DNA of 64,000 nucleotides from Cristatella mucedo (Eukaryota; Bryozoa; Phylactolaemata; Cristatellidae). The notes beneath the pieces are model-generated. The model was not told the origin of the DNA. It worked only from the letters and a program-made list of their open reading frames with translations, and did not search any database. Positions 1 to 12,796 of the stretch are shown piece after piece; the stretch's first letter is position 1, and each line of letters opens with the position of its first letter. Both the position numbers and the translations under genes were made by a program. Location: NCBI GenBank assembly GCA_009760855.2, contig WPIO01000017.1, positions 124,001-188,000 on the forward strand, read 5' to 3'.

Positions 1-606
1 GCCGACAGCATTGGCTGGCTTAAACTCAGTGGCAGCTACTGCAAACGTTGGAAAGAAAATCAATGCTTGACGTGACGCTAGGTCACGGCCCTCCAAGTGC
101 GAAACAGAAGTAGAGCAGGTCGCACACTCTGACAAAGCTCATCCAATCGGCAGCGCTCACTGGTCTATACAGTTTGCGATCAAAGAGGCACGAGAAGAAG
201 ATTTTAGAAAGAACAAACGCAAATTTGGCAATTACCATGGAGACAGAGTGGGAAGAGGGACAAAAGAGAAGAAAGTGGGACGGATTACTAAAGAGGACTG
301 TAGCAGAGAAATGGAATAGACACGACAGATGCAGCGAGTGAAAGGCGCGCAGAGTGCGAGACAAACGGAAACGGACACTTACTTGGCTTGGGTTAAGAAA
401 TTCAAGAGTCAGACTGAAAAGTGAGGGTAAGTAAGCACGCAAAGAATTCAGAACAGCAACTACGGACAACAGAAGCTTAGTAATGATGAGTATAAATTCT
501 CTTGTGTTATTTGTAAAGCGACTGATTAGAAATACATTTCTCTCAGTGTGCTTTAAAAGCTACCAATTTCTGTTATTATCATCGTTGTTATTATCGCTAT
601 TATTAA
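1..606. repeat. Dispersed repeat, copy 1 (truncated by window start)
   Basis: The segment is closely similar over about 600 bases to 23,460-24,050, from the GGCTGGCTTAAACTCAGTGG block near the start through to an L2-like tail at about 508-606 (TTTGTAAAGCGACTGATTAG, then TTATTATTA). On the minus strand the first 100 bases stay open and conserve a peptide with copy 2 (LEGR-LASRQ-LIF-PTFAVAA). This may be coding sequence of an element or of a duplicated gene exon. The rest of the repeat has no frame conserved between the copies that I could follow. I do not recognise the peptide. The L2-like tail argues for retrotransposition of this unit rather than plain segmental duplication. Confidence 0.75.
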
Positions 607-619
607 AGGAGGCACTCGT

Positions 620-1450
620 TCGCCAAATCTAGATGGGGAAATAGATGCACGGGCAAAACGGCTGCAGGACAAAAAAGGAGGCAGAGAGTGAGATGGTTAT
701 CGGAAAACAGGAGAGGCAGGCCAGCTAAGCCGCTAGCCAGCTCAGCGTTGTGTGGCACGTCCAATGCACGAAGTGCTACGCAGTTACTCGACTTTGGCGC
801 CGTAGTAACTTAAAACTCCTGCTTAAAAGGTGCCAATAATCGGATTAGCATGCACGCACGTGCATACGTACACAAGCTAAGTAGGCCGAGACTGACCATT
901 GCCATGGCGTCTGACCCCTGATAGCAGCATTATCGGCGCATAGTGCGATTATTTTTTGAAAACTAACGCCCCTATGCAAGTTTAGTGGTAACTGAAATGG
1001 CAAGAAGCCAAAAAAAGCATTCATTATAGGGCTCCGTTGTGGTAAAGATGTTAATAAGTACCTCCGTATTAAGAACTCGTACCGCATGTTTCACAATATT
1101 ATCTCTTAGCATTTAATGCGTTAGGAATACGCGAGAGAAAACAAAATGATTCTTTGTTTGCTTTTCGCTGAATTTGACTTAGTAAAATCGCTTACAGTTC
1201 GTGCTGTTGTAGACTTATTAGGAGCCGGAATCGCTCAAACCTACACACAATTTCTATAGAAAATTTGGTTTACTGGAAGGTTAGCCATCCAGTCTCCAAC
1301 CTGTGAACTCTTTTGAAAGTCGCGAGGTGCTCCTTACGGTTGAACCTAAGAATTAAGGATGAAACGGAATCAAATATTGGTGAAGTACGTAACATCTGAA
1401 TAGTGGTTATTGAGTGTTCAATATATAGTAATTAAGGGTTGAAATATATT
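620..1450. other. Non-coding stretch, nothing recognised
   Basis: No recognisable coding, RNA or repeat feature was seen on either strand. Confidence 0.5.
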
Positions 1451-1451
1451 C

Positions 1452-1547
1452 CCTTTGCAGCGAATATAAAACGCCTAGAAAGAGATTGAGTTCTCTCAGG
1501 GTGCTTTATCAAGTGCGTTATAACTATTATTATTATTATTATTATTA
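1452..1547 (+). repeat. L2-type LINE 3' tail
   Basis: TTTGCAGCGAATATAAAACG is followed by the AGAAAGAGATTGAGTTCTCT core, a GGTGCTTTATC arm and ATTATTATT repeats. It is a severely 5'-truncated insertion of the window's dominant L2 family. Confidence 0.75.
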
Positions 1548-1549
1548 GA

Positions 1550-3780
1550 TAGTTAGCAAATGAGTTCGGTTGCCTCACGGTATTTTATTCAGTTTTTTCG
1601 AACCTTCACTGTTAACGCAGCATTTCTGCTATTAATCCATTTGTGGTCAGTTATATACACCCACGACCGTTGTTCTAAAAGGAGGTGAGAGCTGAACCAT
1701 GAGTTACCCATGGTAGCCAGTCCGAGAAGCCAGAATGCCACTCAGAGAGCCACACGGCTTGGGTGGGGTCGCATCCTTTTACTAGGTCCAACGTACTCGC
1801 CAATACACAAGGTTGCGTGGGTCAAGTGGGTTTTTACTAATAGCTGGGCATTGCTGCGTGCTTGTCGTGATGCATGACGATGCACGAGCTGTCGAGTGAC
1901 GCAGGGAGTGTATAGAACCTCCATGAGCAGCAAAGAAACCTCTACTAGGAAGCCTGCTCTTTTCGCATGCCGCCCACTTAGCTGGCTCGCCGACACCTTC
2001 CTCTAACGACGCAACGTGGTTTCATCGCGTCGAAGAGCCAGCTCAGATTAAGGCCGCGTGTCGCGTGCAGCCCATTCGGCTTCCCTAGAGTGCCGGCTAA
2101 AAACTGCAGGCACTGTCACTGCTCCGCCGCGGAGCTTCGCTGTACAGCCTCAGTCAGGCACATAATAAGACCTGCTTCTTGACTAACTTTGCATTGCGTA
2201 CGCTGTGCTAGCGAATGGGTTACTGCGAGCGCCCGATCGTCTAGCGCTAATTACGTTGCCATGCGAGACGACAGCGCCGATCAGAAGTCGCGAGATACGA
2301 ACCTACACGACCACGCAACTGAACAAGCACGACGGCACGACAGTGTCGCACAGGCTCACACTTTCGACCGTACAGTCACCACTTCGGATCGGACCGCCGT
2401 CCGTTTGCAGCCGATTACTTTTACTTTTACAGATTACGCGTTTGCCAGCCGATTATTCGACAGCGAAAGGACGAGGCGCACGCGGCGGACGCATGCGATT
2501 TGTCTATTTCGCGATGCTTTCGCACAAGTCTACAAGTCTACAAAGCGCAGTCGTAAATTTGCCAACGAGTTTAATTGCTGTAATGCCGAAGTGGCTTGCA
2601 AATTTGTACCGAGCTTGGAGGCAGAGTTGGTCCGTGCTTAAAGCTACATGCCTCCCGAAACTGGCTACAGTGGACCGCGGTTGAAACGCAATCGACGCCG
2701 CTCACGGACATACAAACCCAAAGTATTTCATCCTTGGCTCAGAGAAGTTAATCAAGAGCATGGACCGAGCTGAAGGAGCAAGATGGCTGCAATCCACTCA
2801 TGCCGGAGGAACGCAGCCCCTCCTTCAAGAAAAGGAGACTCACGAGGTCCTGCCTTGTTCGCAACATGGGTATTGTGACAGAGGCTGCTGGTCTCCGGCC
2901 CGCTCACCTTAGGCTCGGTCGCATTCAGAGGGGGGTAGTGTCCTGGCAGAACTGACACGCCAGCTGCTGCGTATACCGGTTCGAGTAAAGCCATGGTTCA
3001 GCGGTCCCCTTAAGTAGCTAGCCTCCTTAAACCTTGTTGGCAGAGCTCCTGGTCAACACTTGTTATTGGTTACCTTTCTATTTGAAATGGAAAATGTTTA
3101 TACTAAGTGCCTCAATGTGGCACAGCAGGTGACTATGTCGGTTCTCCTTATCAGGACCTTTCTGCATTTAGCAGACCGAATTCGGCTGCTACAAATGTTC
3201 ATGTTATGGAAAGCACCAAACAGTTTAAGAACAGAATGCAAATAGTGAAAACGCATTATAGAAATTCACAGGGGTACTGAAGTGTCGTGAAAGAACAAGC
3301 AATGCATTTTCTTCTGGGCAAGTGCAATGCCAACCATTTGCAAAGTCATTTGCCAGTGATCGAAGCTGGCAGGTTTTAGTCAACCTGCACACGGTCGATT
3401 CTTTGTAGCTTTGAAGCTACTAGTACTTATCCCTTGAATGGGCGGGAGCTGCTTTAGTCACGGTGAGGGTTAGTTTAGCTATCCTGCTGACAAACCAGTG
3501 TGCCCCCCTTCCTGCGACCAGTGGCTACGAGATCTAAGGATAAGGATGGGGGTCGGTAAAATAAAGTGTAAAGGACTACTGATTCAACAGCCTCGTTTAC
3601 GTGTACATTGAGGCAGTAGAGACGTTCGCACTGCAATGATTTGATAAGGTTTAGCCTGTGAACCTTTGGAGAAGTAGAGTACTCCCCGCTAAGCTTTGTT
3701 CCATAGGGGAGATGAGAGATTTCTTGAAAATCGGCCGTCAGATGTGATACTCCGTATTCATGTTAAGTCTCAGGTCAAAT
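1550..3780. other. Unassigned stretch, moderately CpG-rich at 2.0-2.7 kb
   Basis: Overlapping open frames occur on the plus strand at 2,189-2,684, but they are Arg/Ser/Thr-rich, compete in two frames and match no family I know. A CpG-rich stretch such as this could be a first exon or UTR. No convincing splice-bounded exon was found. Confidence 0.35.
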
Positions 3781-3789
3781 TTAAGGTGG

Positions 3790-4240
3790 TCTATGACAAT
3801 CACTGATGGAATTTGTTTGCCGAATCCGCTTCACAGGCATTGTGCCGGACGATTTCACCTTGACCTGCAGTGCATCATGGACTGACTCGGGACACCGGCT
3901 ATTTTCGGAGCTGCAGACCACTGCTGATTGGCTGCACCTAGGCCAAAAAAAGCCATACCAGCTACGGATGATCATGGCTGATCAGAGCCTGGTTAGGAAG
4001 AGAAGCCATTAGTATTGAGATTAGTATGCATGATGGCTTGCTCAGCCAATGGCGATCATTTAGGACTATTATATATTTGACCCGTCGATTGCTTGTTCTT
4101 GGTCCGTATTTGGATACGGTCCACGTTCTGTATGTCGGCTGCATTAACAAACTACCACATACATCCGAGATACAGCCGTACAAAAGGGTTTTTCTCGACC
4201 ATTGACTGGTGAATGGTTTCACGGCAGCACTGCGTCTCAT
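3790..4240 (-). repeat. Dispersed repeat family R, copy 1
   Basis: Read on the minus strand this matches 62,812-63,180 on the plus strand in the same order. Shared blocks include GTGCTGCCGT, CCATTCACCAGTCAATGGTC, ATTGGCTGAGCAAGCCATCA, and AGCCAATCAG through to CTGCAGGTCAAGGTGA. Several short frames are open, but no known protein is recognised. The plus-strand copy ends in an L2-like tail; this copy has no visible tail. Confidence 0.7.
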
Positions 4241-4375
4241 AGAAGTATCGTGTACGTGTTCTTTTCATGTGAATGAGCGATCGCGAATATTGAAATTGAG
4301 ACAGTTCAAATAATTGTAATGACACAAACCACACCAACGACGAAGAACACTTTAATTAATGCTTGCTTTACAGCA

Positions 4376-4437
4376 TAGGTAAAGTACCTAGACCGAGATT
4401 AAGTTCTCCGTTATACTAATGTATCATTATTATTACG
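4376..4437 (+). repeat. L2-type 3' tail, diverged
   Basis: GTAAAGTACCTAGACCGAGA then TTAAGTTCTC and a short ATTATTATT run. It is an old, short copy of the common tail. Confidence 0.5.
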
Positions 4438-4439
4438 AT

Positions 4440-7400
4440 AGATAGTGCTTTTGCTATGGGACTTCAAAGTCTGCGATCCCCTAAATTCTCAGTCTCTGCA
4501 AGTGGGGTTACAAATCTTTCTTAACTCGACTAAGGTTTTTCTATATATGGCTGGGTCGCAAGCAAGATCTATAAGCATTCCTATGAAGAATTTATATTTC
4601 TTAGGAGAATTATAGGCTGCGTAGCCGCACTTTATCAGCTGGACTTGTAAGCAGTGCACTGCTGTCAGGTCACATTTTCGTATGCCTCTGGATAGGAAGC
4701 AAACATTTTCTGAGAAAGAACTGTGTACAAAAGCTTTTGTTAGAAGCTAGCTTTATTGCGAAACCAGAGAAAATATTTCCATGTTTACCGGTATATTAAT
4801 ATTGCCGAAAACACGGCTGAGAGTTACGTCAAGTGGTTTTGGATAGCAGAATCTTCCGCAGCGCTCGGCTAAAAATAGCACACGCTTACAAGGAATAGCA
4901 ATGCCACTGAAATCGCTGACCAGTTCCGTTGTTTTGCTCTGAGCTTGTAGTGCCCTTCGTTCGTTCGATTCCTTTCAGACTTTCGAATGCCTTTGATGTT
5001 ATTCCTTAAATTTTCTCAAAATTAAAATTGGTCAAACTGGAAGCCAGATTGCCAGAAATTGAAAAAAACAGTAACAAGGACGATTGTCGCTTCAAAGTAG
5101 CAAACGTCTGTTCAATGCTTTCTTACTGTGCTTAGCTGTTAAGTTTTTAATTAAATACGTTGCTGCAAACGTACAGTAAACATCGTGCTGTTTAGCACCC
5201 CTCGTCTCAAATGTATTTCAGTGCATGATAAAATTGTGTGCACTGCAATGAAATTATCACAACAGAGTGCCAACTGATGAAAGCACTACACTATTGTTCC
5301 ACGTGCCTACCTGTGAGTAGGAACGTGCTTTTCTTTATGTTATTCGCTTTTCTGCCACTGCATCAGTACACTGCTGATATAAGTATGCTTTAGCCACATG
5401 CCTGTGGGTGGACTTGTCGCAATTTACCATTATGCTAGAAAAAAGTGTACAAGTGTGTCCTCAAGAGTTGAACCCACGACCTTTGGCATCAGCGGCGACA
5501 AATCTTATAGCACTCTCTCCAATTCGACCGCCAAGGGTATGTATAATCGAAAAGGCGATGGAGAACGTAGCTGGTGGCTAATCCATCTTAACCTACTGTG
5601 AACGAGCATTAGACCGGCTGTTCCGGAGTGCTTGCTGCTATCATTGAACACATGCAAAACAAATGCCACCAGTCATGTGTCACCAGTGGGTGACGGATGG
5701 TATTGAGGTAGCAGTCTGGGATGATGTAACTAGAGCCCTGTTATATGAGGTACCGGAAATAGTCAAGGTAGACCTTGCCAAACTGTAGAGTTCCGGAAGA
5801 ATTGATGTACGCCGACTTGAGTTACCTCTCCGAGTTACCTCTCGAAGGCTACGCGGCGTGTTAGCTCACTCCTTCGTTAGTTTGAGCTACTAGCTGGTCT
5901 TTGCCTAAGACCATTTTGCTGTTGACTGACATCTCTACCATAAATTGGCTGGCTTTTGCAATGCTCTGCAATATTTATCCGGCCTCAAAAATATGCATGC
6001 GTCATTCAAGTCAACCATTGTTTAACCTAAACTAAAAGAAAGTGTGGGTTTCATCCCAAGTTTTTGAAAAGGTAATTAAACAAGGTCAAAGCTCTTGTAC
6101 TATAATATAACTATATAATATAATATATATGATCTTATAGTATACTTATATCTTATATAATAAGCTCTTAGGTCGGATCACTTAGAAAATAGCAGCTGAC
6201 AAGACAATGGTTATTCGAGATCATCCTGATATCATTGCAATTCTTCACTTGACTAATGACGTCGCCGGGGAGATACTTTGCAGGAGTGTCACAGTCTTAG
6301 GTATCCTCTCATTTAATGCCACCGATGCTAGATTTAGCTAAACTGACTCCAAGCAGCGGTCGCTCTGATAGGAGACGCTGAGGCGTTGTTAGAATCGTAC
6401 CGTCTGACGGAGTCGAGTCCTTTTCATTTGAAGTTCAATTCTTATCTAGAAGGCTCATCACTTGCAAACTTTTCCAACGAGTCTATCCTAAGACCTCTAA
6501 GCTTTCCGTGAATACAGCTCTTCATAGGCAGATAATTCAGGCTCACAACGGTGCCTATGACTGACTGTATGCCTGCCTCAACATTACGAATGTATGACTA
6601 CGACCAGCTCTACATGCCACTCACATTTCAAGAGTCGGCTGCAGTCGGTTACGTTTCGAAGGAAAACCTAATTCCTGCCTTGCAGGCGATGAGTCCTGAA
6701 TGTTGGGCAGTTTTCAAAAACGAAAAAACGATTAAAGCTAACTGCTCCCGATTGCAAGCACGAAGCATGTAGCAGCAAACAGGGATCCAACCCGTTTGAG
6801 CTTGTATCTAATCTTGGCTGATATATTACACTTTAATAAAAGCACGGCTCCCTCCACGTTATCCAAAATTGGGCTGATACGAACTTTGATTAGTAGAGCG
6901 GCAGTGACAGTGCACTTAGTGTTCCCTGATCGGCTGCCTTTCTGGACCATCTGATTTGACACATTAGCTCATTAGCCCGCGTCACCTAGTCACGGCACTT
7001 TTACTGCACGGAATAAAGTAAACAATTACATAGCAATAACCACATATGCTTGATGAGGAAATAGCTTATCTGGCTCTTGCTCGGCTGGACAAGGTTAACT
7101 CGCTTTTAGCAGGGCTGCGAATTAGCCACCAGGTCCTAGCTGTTTGCCCAAACAATGGCGACTAGATTGGCTTTTGAATCTAAGAAATTCAGGTGAGATC
7201 TTGCGTTTCTAAATAAGCTTTACTTACTTCCGCTTGAATAGCATGTCAAAGCTCTCACTCTAGGTCCGCCACGGCTGTGTTTGATCATAACATCATTTAA
7301 AAAAAGCTGCGGCTGTAGCAGCCTCCTAGCATGCAGGTCTCCGCCGGGCTCCCGGGTTATCATTGCCAAAGAAATCGCCAATCGCAAATGATGATTGCTG

Positions 7401-8580
7401 TGCAAATCCCAGATTGCTGAACTCATTTCATCATTTCCAGTTTTTCAAAAGATATTTTTTGCTTTCTGTGATTCTAACATCCGCAACTTCTCACCGTCCT
7501 TCACCGCTACTTTGTATTTCTACACAATCGGTAGTGCGTAATTTCACTGAGTCGTGCCGTGAAACATATGCATTTAGAAAAAATTCATTCAAACGAGGCG
7601 ACAAATATAACCTGATTACCGTGTTGGCAACCCGTTTCTGCCATTGAAGCTTAGCAATAAAACTAGGCAGCACGTACACATTATACGTAGTGAAATCTCC
7701 GTATCCAAGGGAAGAAATTCCTGGGTCAAACAAGATTATCCATGCTAATTTTATGCGGTTTCATCATGCGTCTACCTAATCAAATTTTGTGAAATTTTGA
7801 CTCATCTCGGATGGCATTTATATGAGCATGATAAGACTCCCTTGAAGAAAAATCTGCTCGCGGTACTGAAAAACGCTTACATCACGTGCAATCAAGAAGC
7901 AGCGACTCACGTGAGCTCACGAATTCACTTCTTTTAACTCAATCTTGGTTTCAGAAATAATTTTATTGCACTATCGACAATTAAAATATGTGCTTGCCTG
8001 TTTCATCGAGTGAACGTTCGGTTAGGTGCTTATTTTCATAGTTTCATACCAAGACGAGCGGACACAATTTGTGCCGATTTGTCAGTTCCCATGTTTTTAC
8101 CAATGGGGTCGTCCGGACGTTGGATATCCTGAAGAGCCTAACACTAACCTTGAAAGCTAATAATAGTGTGTGAAGTTACTGAGTACCATGGTAGCATTTG
8201 TGCATCCCCTTCTTTTTAGTGGCCATCGGACAAGAAATAGCCGATTACTGCTATTTAGCATTGTGTTGGAGAACGTTTGGATGTTTGGATATTTGATGAC
8301 AAGCAGACCATCGATCGATCTAGCTGCCTCTGGTTCGCCTCTAGCTCGGTGGCTACGTCGTGATCTTCCATGCGCATGCTGTGCAAGTTATTGCGATCAT
8401 ATGGTGATGTTCTTTTATGATCTATTAATCACCTATTTCTACTAAATTAGGAAAGCTGAGCAGTACGGTGAAGAGCTGCGTCCTTTGCTGGGACTTACAC
8501 ACGCACCCACATCAACTCAGAAGAAAGGAAAGTCAAGTCAAAAGAAGTCAGGGAAGCCGGAAGCGAATTCCCGACTTTCG
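4440..8580. other. Unassigned AT-rich stretch
   Basis: Open frames are all shorter than 100 codons and lack recognisable motifs. A TA-rich patch lies at about 6,100-6,165. No gene, RNA or transposon could be supported. Confidence 0.4.
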
Positions 8581-8584
8581 GCGG

Positions 8585-8690
8585 ATCTGTAACAACCAAG
8601 GGCATAGGCTCGAGCCCTGCGGTTCATGCAAAGCACCTGGATACAGACTAAGTTCCTTTGCCGTGCAATTTCAATGAATTACATATCTAC
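8585..8690 (+). repeat. SINE-A fragment (tRNA-like head, L2-like tail)
   Basis: A B-box-like GGCTCGAGCCCTGC is followed by GCAAAGCACCTGGATACAGA, CTAAGTTCC and a short AT-rich end. The order is the same as in the better-preserved SINE-A copies at 22.5, 36.7 and 44.8 kb. Confidence 0.55.
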
Positions 8691-8699
8691 ACATATTAC

Positions 8700-9630
8700 A
8701 TATTACATAGCACACACAGGTGTACTTACCTGTATATCTAGATGTGCCATGCAGCAGCTTTGTGATTTATCTTAGCCCTATGGTCAACACAACGTAAGCA
8801 GGAAGTGATCCCTAACATAAATGCAGCTTACACAAACCATTAAATAAAAGGCTGTACAGAATTGAAATATTATAATTACAACATTCCGTTTAACCGGTAA
8901 GCACGTGCAGACTTTCTAGGCAAAATGCAGACTGTAACACAGCTTTACACTTGGGTGTAACGCAACACGAGCAGAATAGAGATGTGCAGACCCTCGGCCC
9001 CTGATGCTGCTAGGCGGCCATCAAAGTAAGCCATTTGGTGCAAAAGCAGCGCTTCGAAGTATGACTAAACAAAAAGAAGCCATTGGCAAAAACTGCCTGG
9101 TAACTGAATTGGCACTATGCTCAATCCCAGCAATACGCAAGCCCGAAAATATTGCAAAGCATCAGGAAATGGTTTTGAACCAGATCGGTTAACTAAAGGA
9201 GACTACCCTAAGCTCCAGACAGAAGATAGAACTACCCTAAGCTCCAGACAGAAGATAGCGCATGTTGCAACGGACAACCGTAGAGAAGGTCAGCCAGCTT
9301 TTCCTCTGCTTTCTTGCTTTTGTAGATTCATCGCCTACAGCCTTACGGCCTCACGGTAGGATGGTGGCTGCGGTTGTGCCTGTGCAACAGGCGAACCCAG
9401 CGGATAAAGAGTAGCTGACCCTGCAAAAGTCACTGTTGTAGCTATAGTTGCAGTCCTCGAGATCGAAGCAGGTGAAGCAGCATTAGCTAATTTGGACAGC
9501 GAACGGTTTCATGAAGCCCATGAGAGCCACATCTATTACCGGGTTTACCGTGCTACTAACTGAAAGAAGAAACCTTATTCAAATTTTGTAAGATGATAAA
9601 GTGATGGAAGCCGAAATTATACCACCCTGT
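8700..9630. other. Unassigned stretch with a small tandem duplication
   Basis: At about 9,200-9,258 a unit of about 29 bp (ACTACCCTAAGCTCCAGACA onward) is repeated twice head to tail. Nothing else is recognised. Confidence 0.5.
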
Positions 9631-9634
9631 AGCA

Positions 9635-9637
9635 TCA

Positions 9638-9701
<64 letters not shown>

Positions 9702-9763
9702 CTCTCTCTCACTCTCTGTCTCTCGCACTCTCTGTGTTTGTGTGTGTCTCTATCTCCCTCCCT

Positions 9764-9828
<65 letters not shown>

Positions 9829-9950
9829 GCTGTCTCTCTGTCTTTGTCTCTCTCTCGCCCTCTCTGTGTTTGTGTGTGTCTCTATCTCCCTCCCTCCCTC
9901 CCTCCCTCCCTCCCTCTCTCTCTCTCTCTCTCGCTCTGTCTCTATCAGGG
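9635..9950. repeat. Compound (CT)n microsatellite with internal duplication
   Basis: Long CT runs are broken by a distinctive insert (TCTGTGTTTGTGTGTGTCTC then TATCTCCCTCCC) that appears twice, at about 9,731 and 9,864. This indicates an internal duplication of about 130 bp. The long Ser/Leu and Arg/Glu open frames here are repeat artefacts. Confidence 0.9.
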
Positions 9951-10059
9951 ACATTGCAATGCAGGAGACAGATTTTTAAATACAATATAGCCGATGGAAA
10001 TACACCATGAATTTGGATACCGAACCAAGTTCTCCGGGATTGAGAAAGATCCCACATTG

Positions 10060-10590
10060 TCTACGTTACCACTGTTCTGCCCTTTAACGGAGAATGTTAA
10101 GAAAATACTCATAGCATTTTTTCCGACAATCGAATATGTGCTTAGGGTACCCTTCGAAAGTCAAATATGTTAGAATTGTGATAGAAATTTCTGACGACTT
10201 CCGCGAGAAAGAAAAAATGGTTATGCAAACTACTTATAACCTGGATGTAAAGTAGAAGCAAAAAATCTAAAAATAAAAAAATTACCTATCTCTGCTTCAT
10301 GTGCTACTTGTTTCTCAACTTGTTGAACCTTGGTAGACCGAGATACATGCGTGAAGTTTATTGAGGTGCATTCTTGTGACTTTTATACAGCTTCATTTCC
10401 AGGGTCGGTTGATGCATTGCAAATTCTATAACTCAGCTAATACTTCACATATCAGAATGAAATTTGAAGTGCGAGTTCAGCTCTGATTATTTTACATTAG
10501 TGGAGAATTTCTGATTTCGGCTTGATACATTTTTTGTAATAAAGTATATATACATATATAGATTTATTAAAATATTTATTGGCATATATA
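10060..10590. other. AT-rich stretch, no gene
   Basis: No coding signal was seen. The right part (10,530-10,590, TATATACATATATA and AATAAA-like strings on the minus strand) probably belongs to the 3' UTR of the R2-like element next to it. Confidence 0.4.
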
Positions 10591-10599
10591 CATTAGCCT

Positions 10600-11035
10600 G
10601 CGGTGCCCTGCCCTGCCGGGGTCGCGAGTGCTACCCGGGCCTCCCGGTTCAGGAACAGGAGCCACACGGCTTCCGAGCCGCTACTGGCGTCGTAGACGCA
10701 GAGCCGCCTCAGAGCCTTTCTCTCTGCACGTGGGATGCCGAGGTCAGCCAGGCAAGCGTCATTGTTGGCCACCAGCTGCCGAGAGCCCCGACCGCGAAGG
10801 GCCTCACCACTACCGATCGGTAGCCAGTGGTCAGGAAAGACCGGACAATGGCCGAATATTTACCGGTCTTGTTCCGGGCCGCCATAATAAAAGTATCCTC
10901 GCTGCTGTCGAACGGCACCGATACATCAAAAATGACTAAATCAGTGCCATTGTCAAAATGACCAAGTCCGGCTTGTTAGCCAGACCACCGGGAAGCTGGA
11001 GGGCGAGGCCAGCCGACATGCAGTTTAAATGGGGT
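10600..11035 (-). pseudogene. R2/NeSL-like LINE, endonuclease domain remnant
   Basis: On the minus strand the translation contains KPDLVI, a frameshift, then DLVIFDVSVPFD, AARNKTGKYSAI and VVVRPFAVGALGSWW. This is the layout of the restriction-enzyme-like endonuclease domain that ends the polyprotein of R2/NeSL-type non-LTR retrotransposons: PD, then a hydrophobic-D-V motif, K-Y, and VxPFVVGALG. In the family this domain nicks the target for reverse transcription. At least two frame breaks make the copy inactive. The zinc-knuckle part of the same element lies at 12,250-12,460, much farther away than normal. Confidence 0.65.
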
Positions 11036-11049
11036 ATGTCGGCCAGTAG

Positions 11050-12240
11050 TAGGAATTATCCCCCAAAATGGCCGCCAATAGGGAGAGATGTCCCCCCAAA
11101 AGCATGTTTATAAAATATTGCATGAAGACCAGTAAACTGATTGGCATGAAAATTGGCACGAAGAACACTGGTAGCATTAGCTATTGTTTGATATAATATA
11201 GCTGTTGTTTTGACCTTCGGATGACCTTTAAAAGTCCAAGGTAACGTATAGCACTGCTGGTAAAAGGCAGCTCCAGTTTTCCGATCAAAAAGATGTTTTT
11301 GTAGAAATATAGCAAACCACTCAAAAAATATAAGACATTCCACTGGACACTCCCCCCACAAAAAACTTAAAAAAAGTTTTGACATCTCAAACTGTCGACT
11401 GTCATCACGAACACAGCCCACGGACACTTTGTGACAGGCACATTATATGCATACACACCCATCATGCATACATGCACAGGGGGAGTGTCGAGACAGGTAA
11501 GCTCCACCTATATTCAAAGTTTCACACAGATCAGCTCAGTATCGACTAAGTTGTACAATGTACCAGGTACCAAGTACTACTGTTGTGACAGCACTCAGAG
11601 AAGCCAACTTAAGGTGCCAAAGCATGCAGGTGAAATGGAATAACAAGAGTGTTACTTTATTTGTCGCCATACAACATCGAAACACATACTTAAGAGCATG
11701 TACTTCGAATTTCACGTTGATTGGGTCACAAGTAGCCTACCTGTGAAATTTTTACGCCATGTGAGTGAAAGGATGACAAACGCTTAGCACGACAAATACA
11801 GCCAGTTTTGACCAAAACAAGTCTATATACTGAGGTCCAATATGCATGCGAGAAGGCTGGAATGATTATGTAACTACAATCAATGATATATTCCAAAGTT
11901 TTAAGGTTATCGGATCATTATTTTAGGAGATATGACATAAATGACAGCAGGCATTGGACGGTCGTTTGCAGATAAACTTGCGAACTCCAAGCTATAACCA
12001 AGAGGCAGCACTAGAAAACGCTATCATCGCACGAACATTCAATATTATTCAACATTCAACATATTCAATAAATAGATAAATATGGATCTTAGGAATAGGT
12101 CAACCTAACAAGATCCTTATACAGCCTAAGCAGATCATATCCGCAATAGGTCTCATACCTCACGCCGGCAATCCAGGCTACAGCCGGCGGCTCACCGGCA
12201 TTCGCCAATACAAATATCTAACTATTAACGACATAAATGA
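11050..12240. other. Sequence separating the two R2-like remnants
   Basis: About 1.2 kb with no recognisable coding content sits between the zinc-knuckle and endonuclease pieces of an R2-like LINE. A minus-strand frame of 123 codons at 11,056-11,427 matches nothing I know. A later insertion or a rearrangement is the likeliest explanation. Confidence 0.4.
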
Positions 12241-12249
12241 GAACTTGAA

Positions 12250-12465
12250 ATCACCTAAATTTCGAGGTGGCCGGAAGAGCTCCGATTAGGCGGCCCAGAA
12301 CCAGGTTGTGTCGGGCCGTAATTGCATTCAGCATCTGCCGGCAGTGGCTCAACACGTGGCAAGCAGTCACTGCCTCCGCGCGGAATAGGCAGCAGATGGT
12401 AAACGTCCTAGGGCATGCCCGACTCTTGGCAGCACGTCCAGGCATGCTCGGTGCACGAAACACCA
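12250..12465 (-). pseudogene. R2/NeSL-like LINE, CCHC zinc-knuckle remnant
   Basis: The minus-strand frame reads [18 protein letters not shown] and then [11 protein letters not shown]. It fits the zinc knuckle (paired Cys, then HVL..C) followed by an R-H-N helix that precedes the endonuclease in R2/NeSL-type LINEs. It ends in a stop and is followed at its 5' side by the long TA repeat. It is probably the upstream part of the same dead element as 10,600-11,035. Confidence 0.55.
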
Positions 12466-12508
12466 CGACCGGAATGACCCGTGGTCAAGAAGTGACCGTG
12501 CGTGGCGA

Positions 12509-12796
<288 letters not shown>

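Noticed and set aside
9601-10057. Long Ser/Leu and Arg/Glu open frames on both strands
   Set aside because: They are translations of a CT/GA microsatellite without stops.
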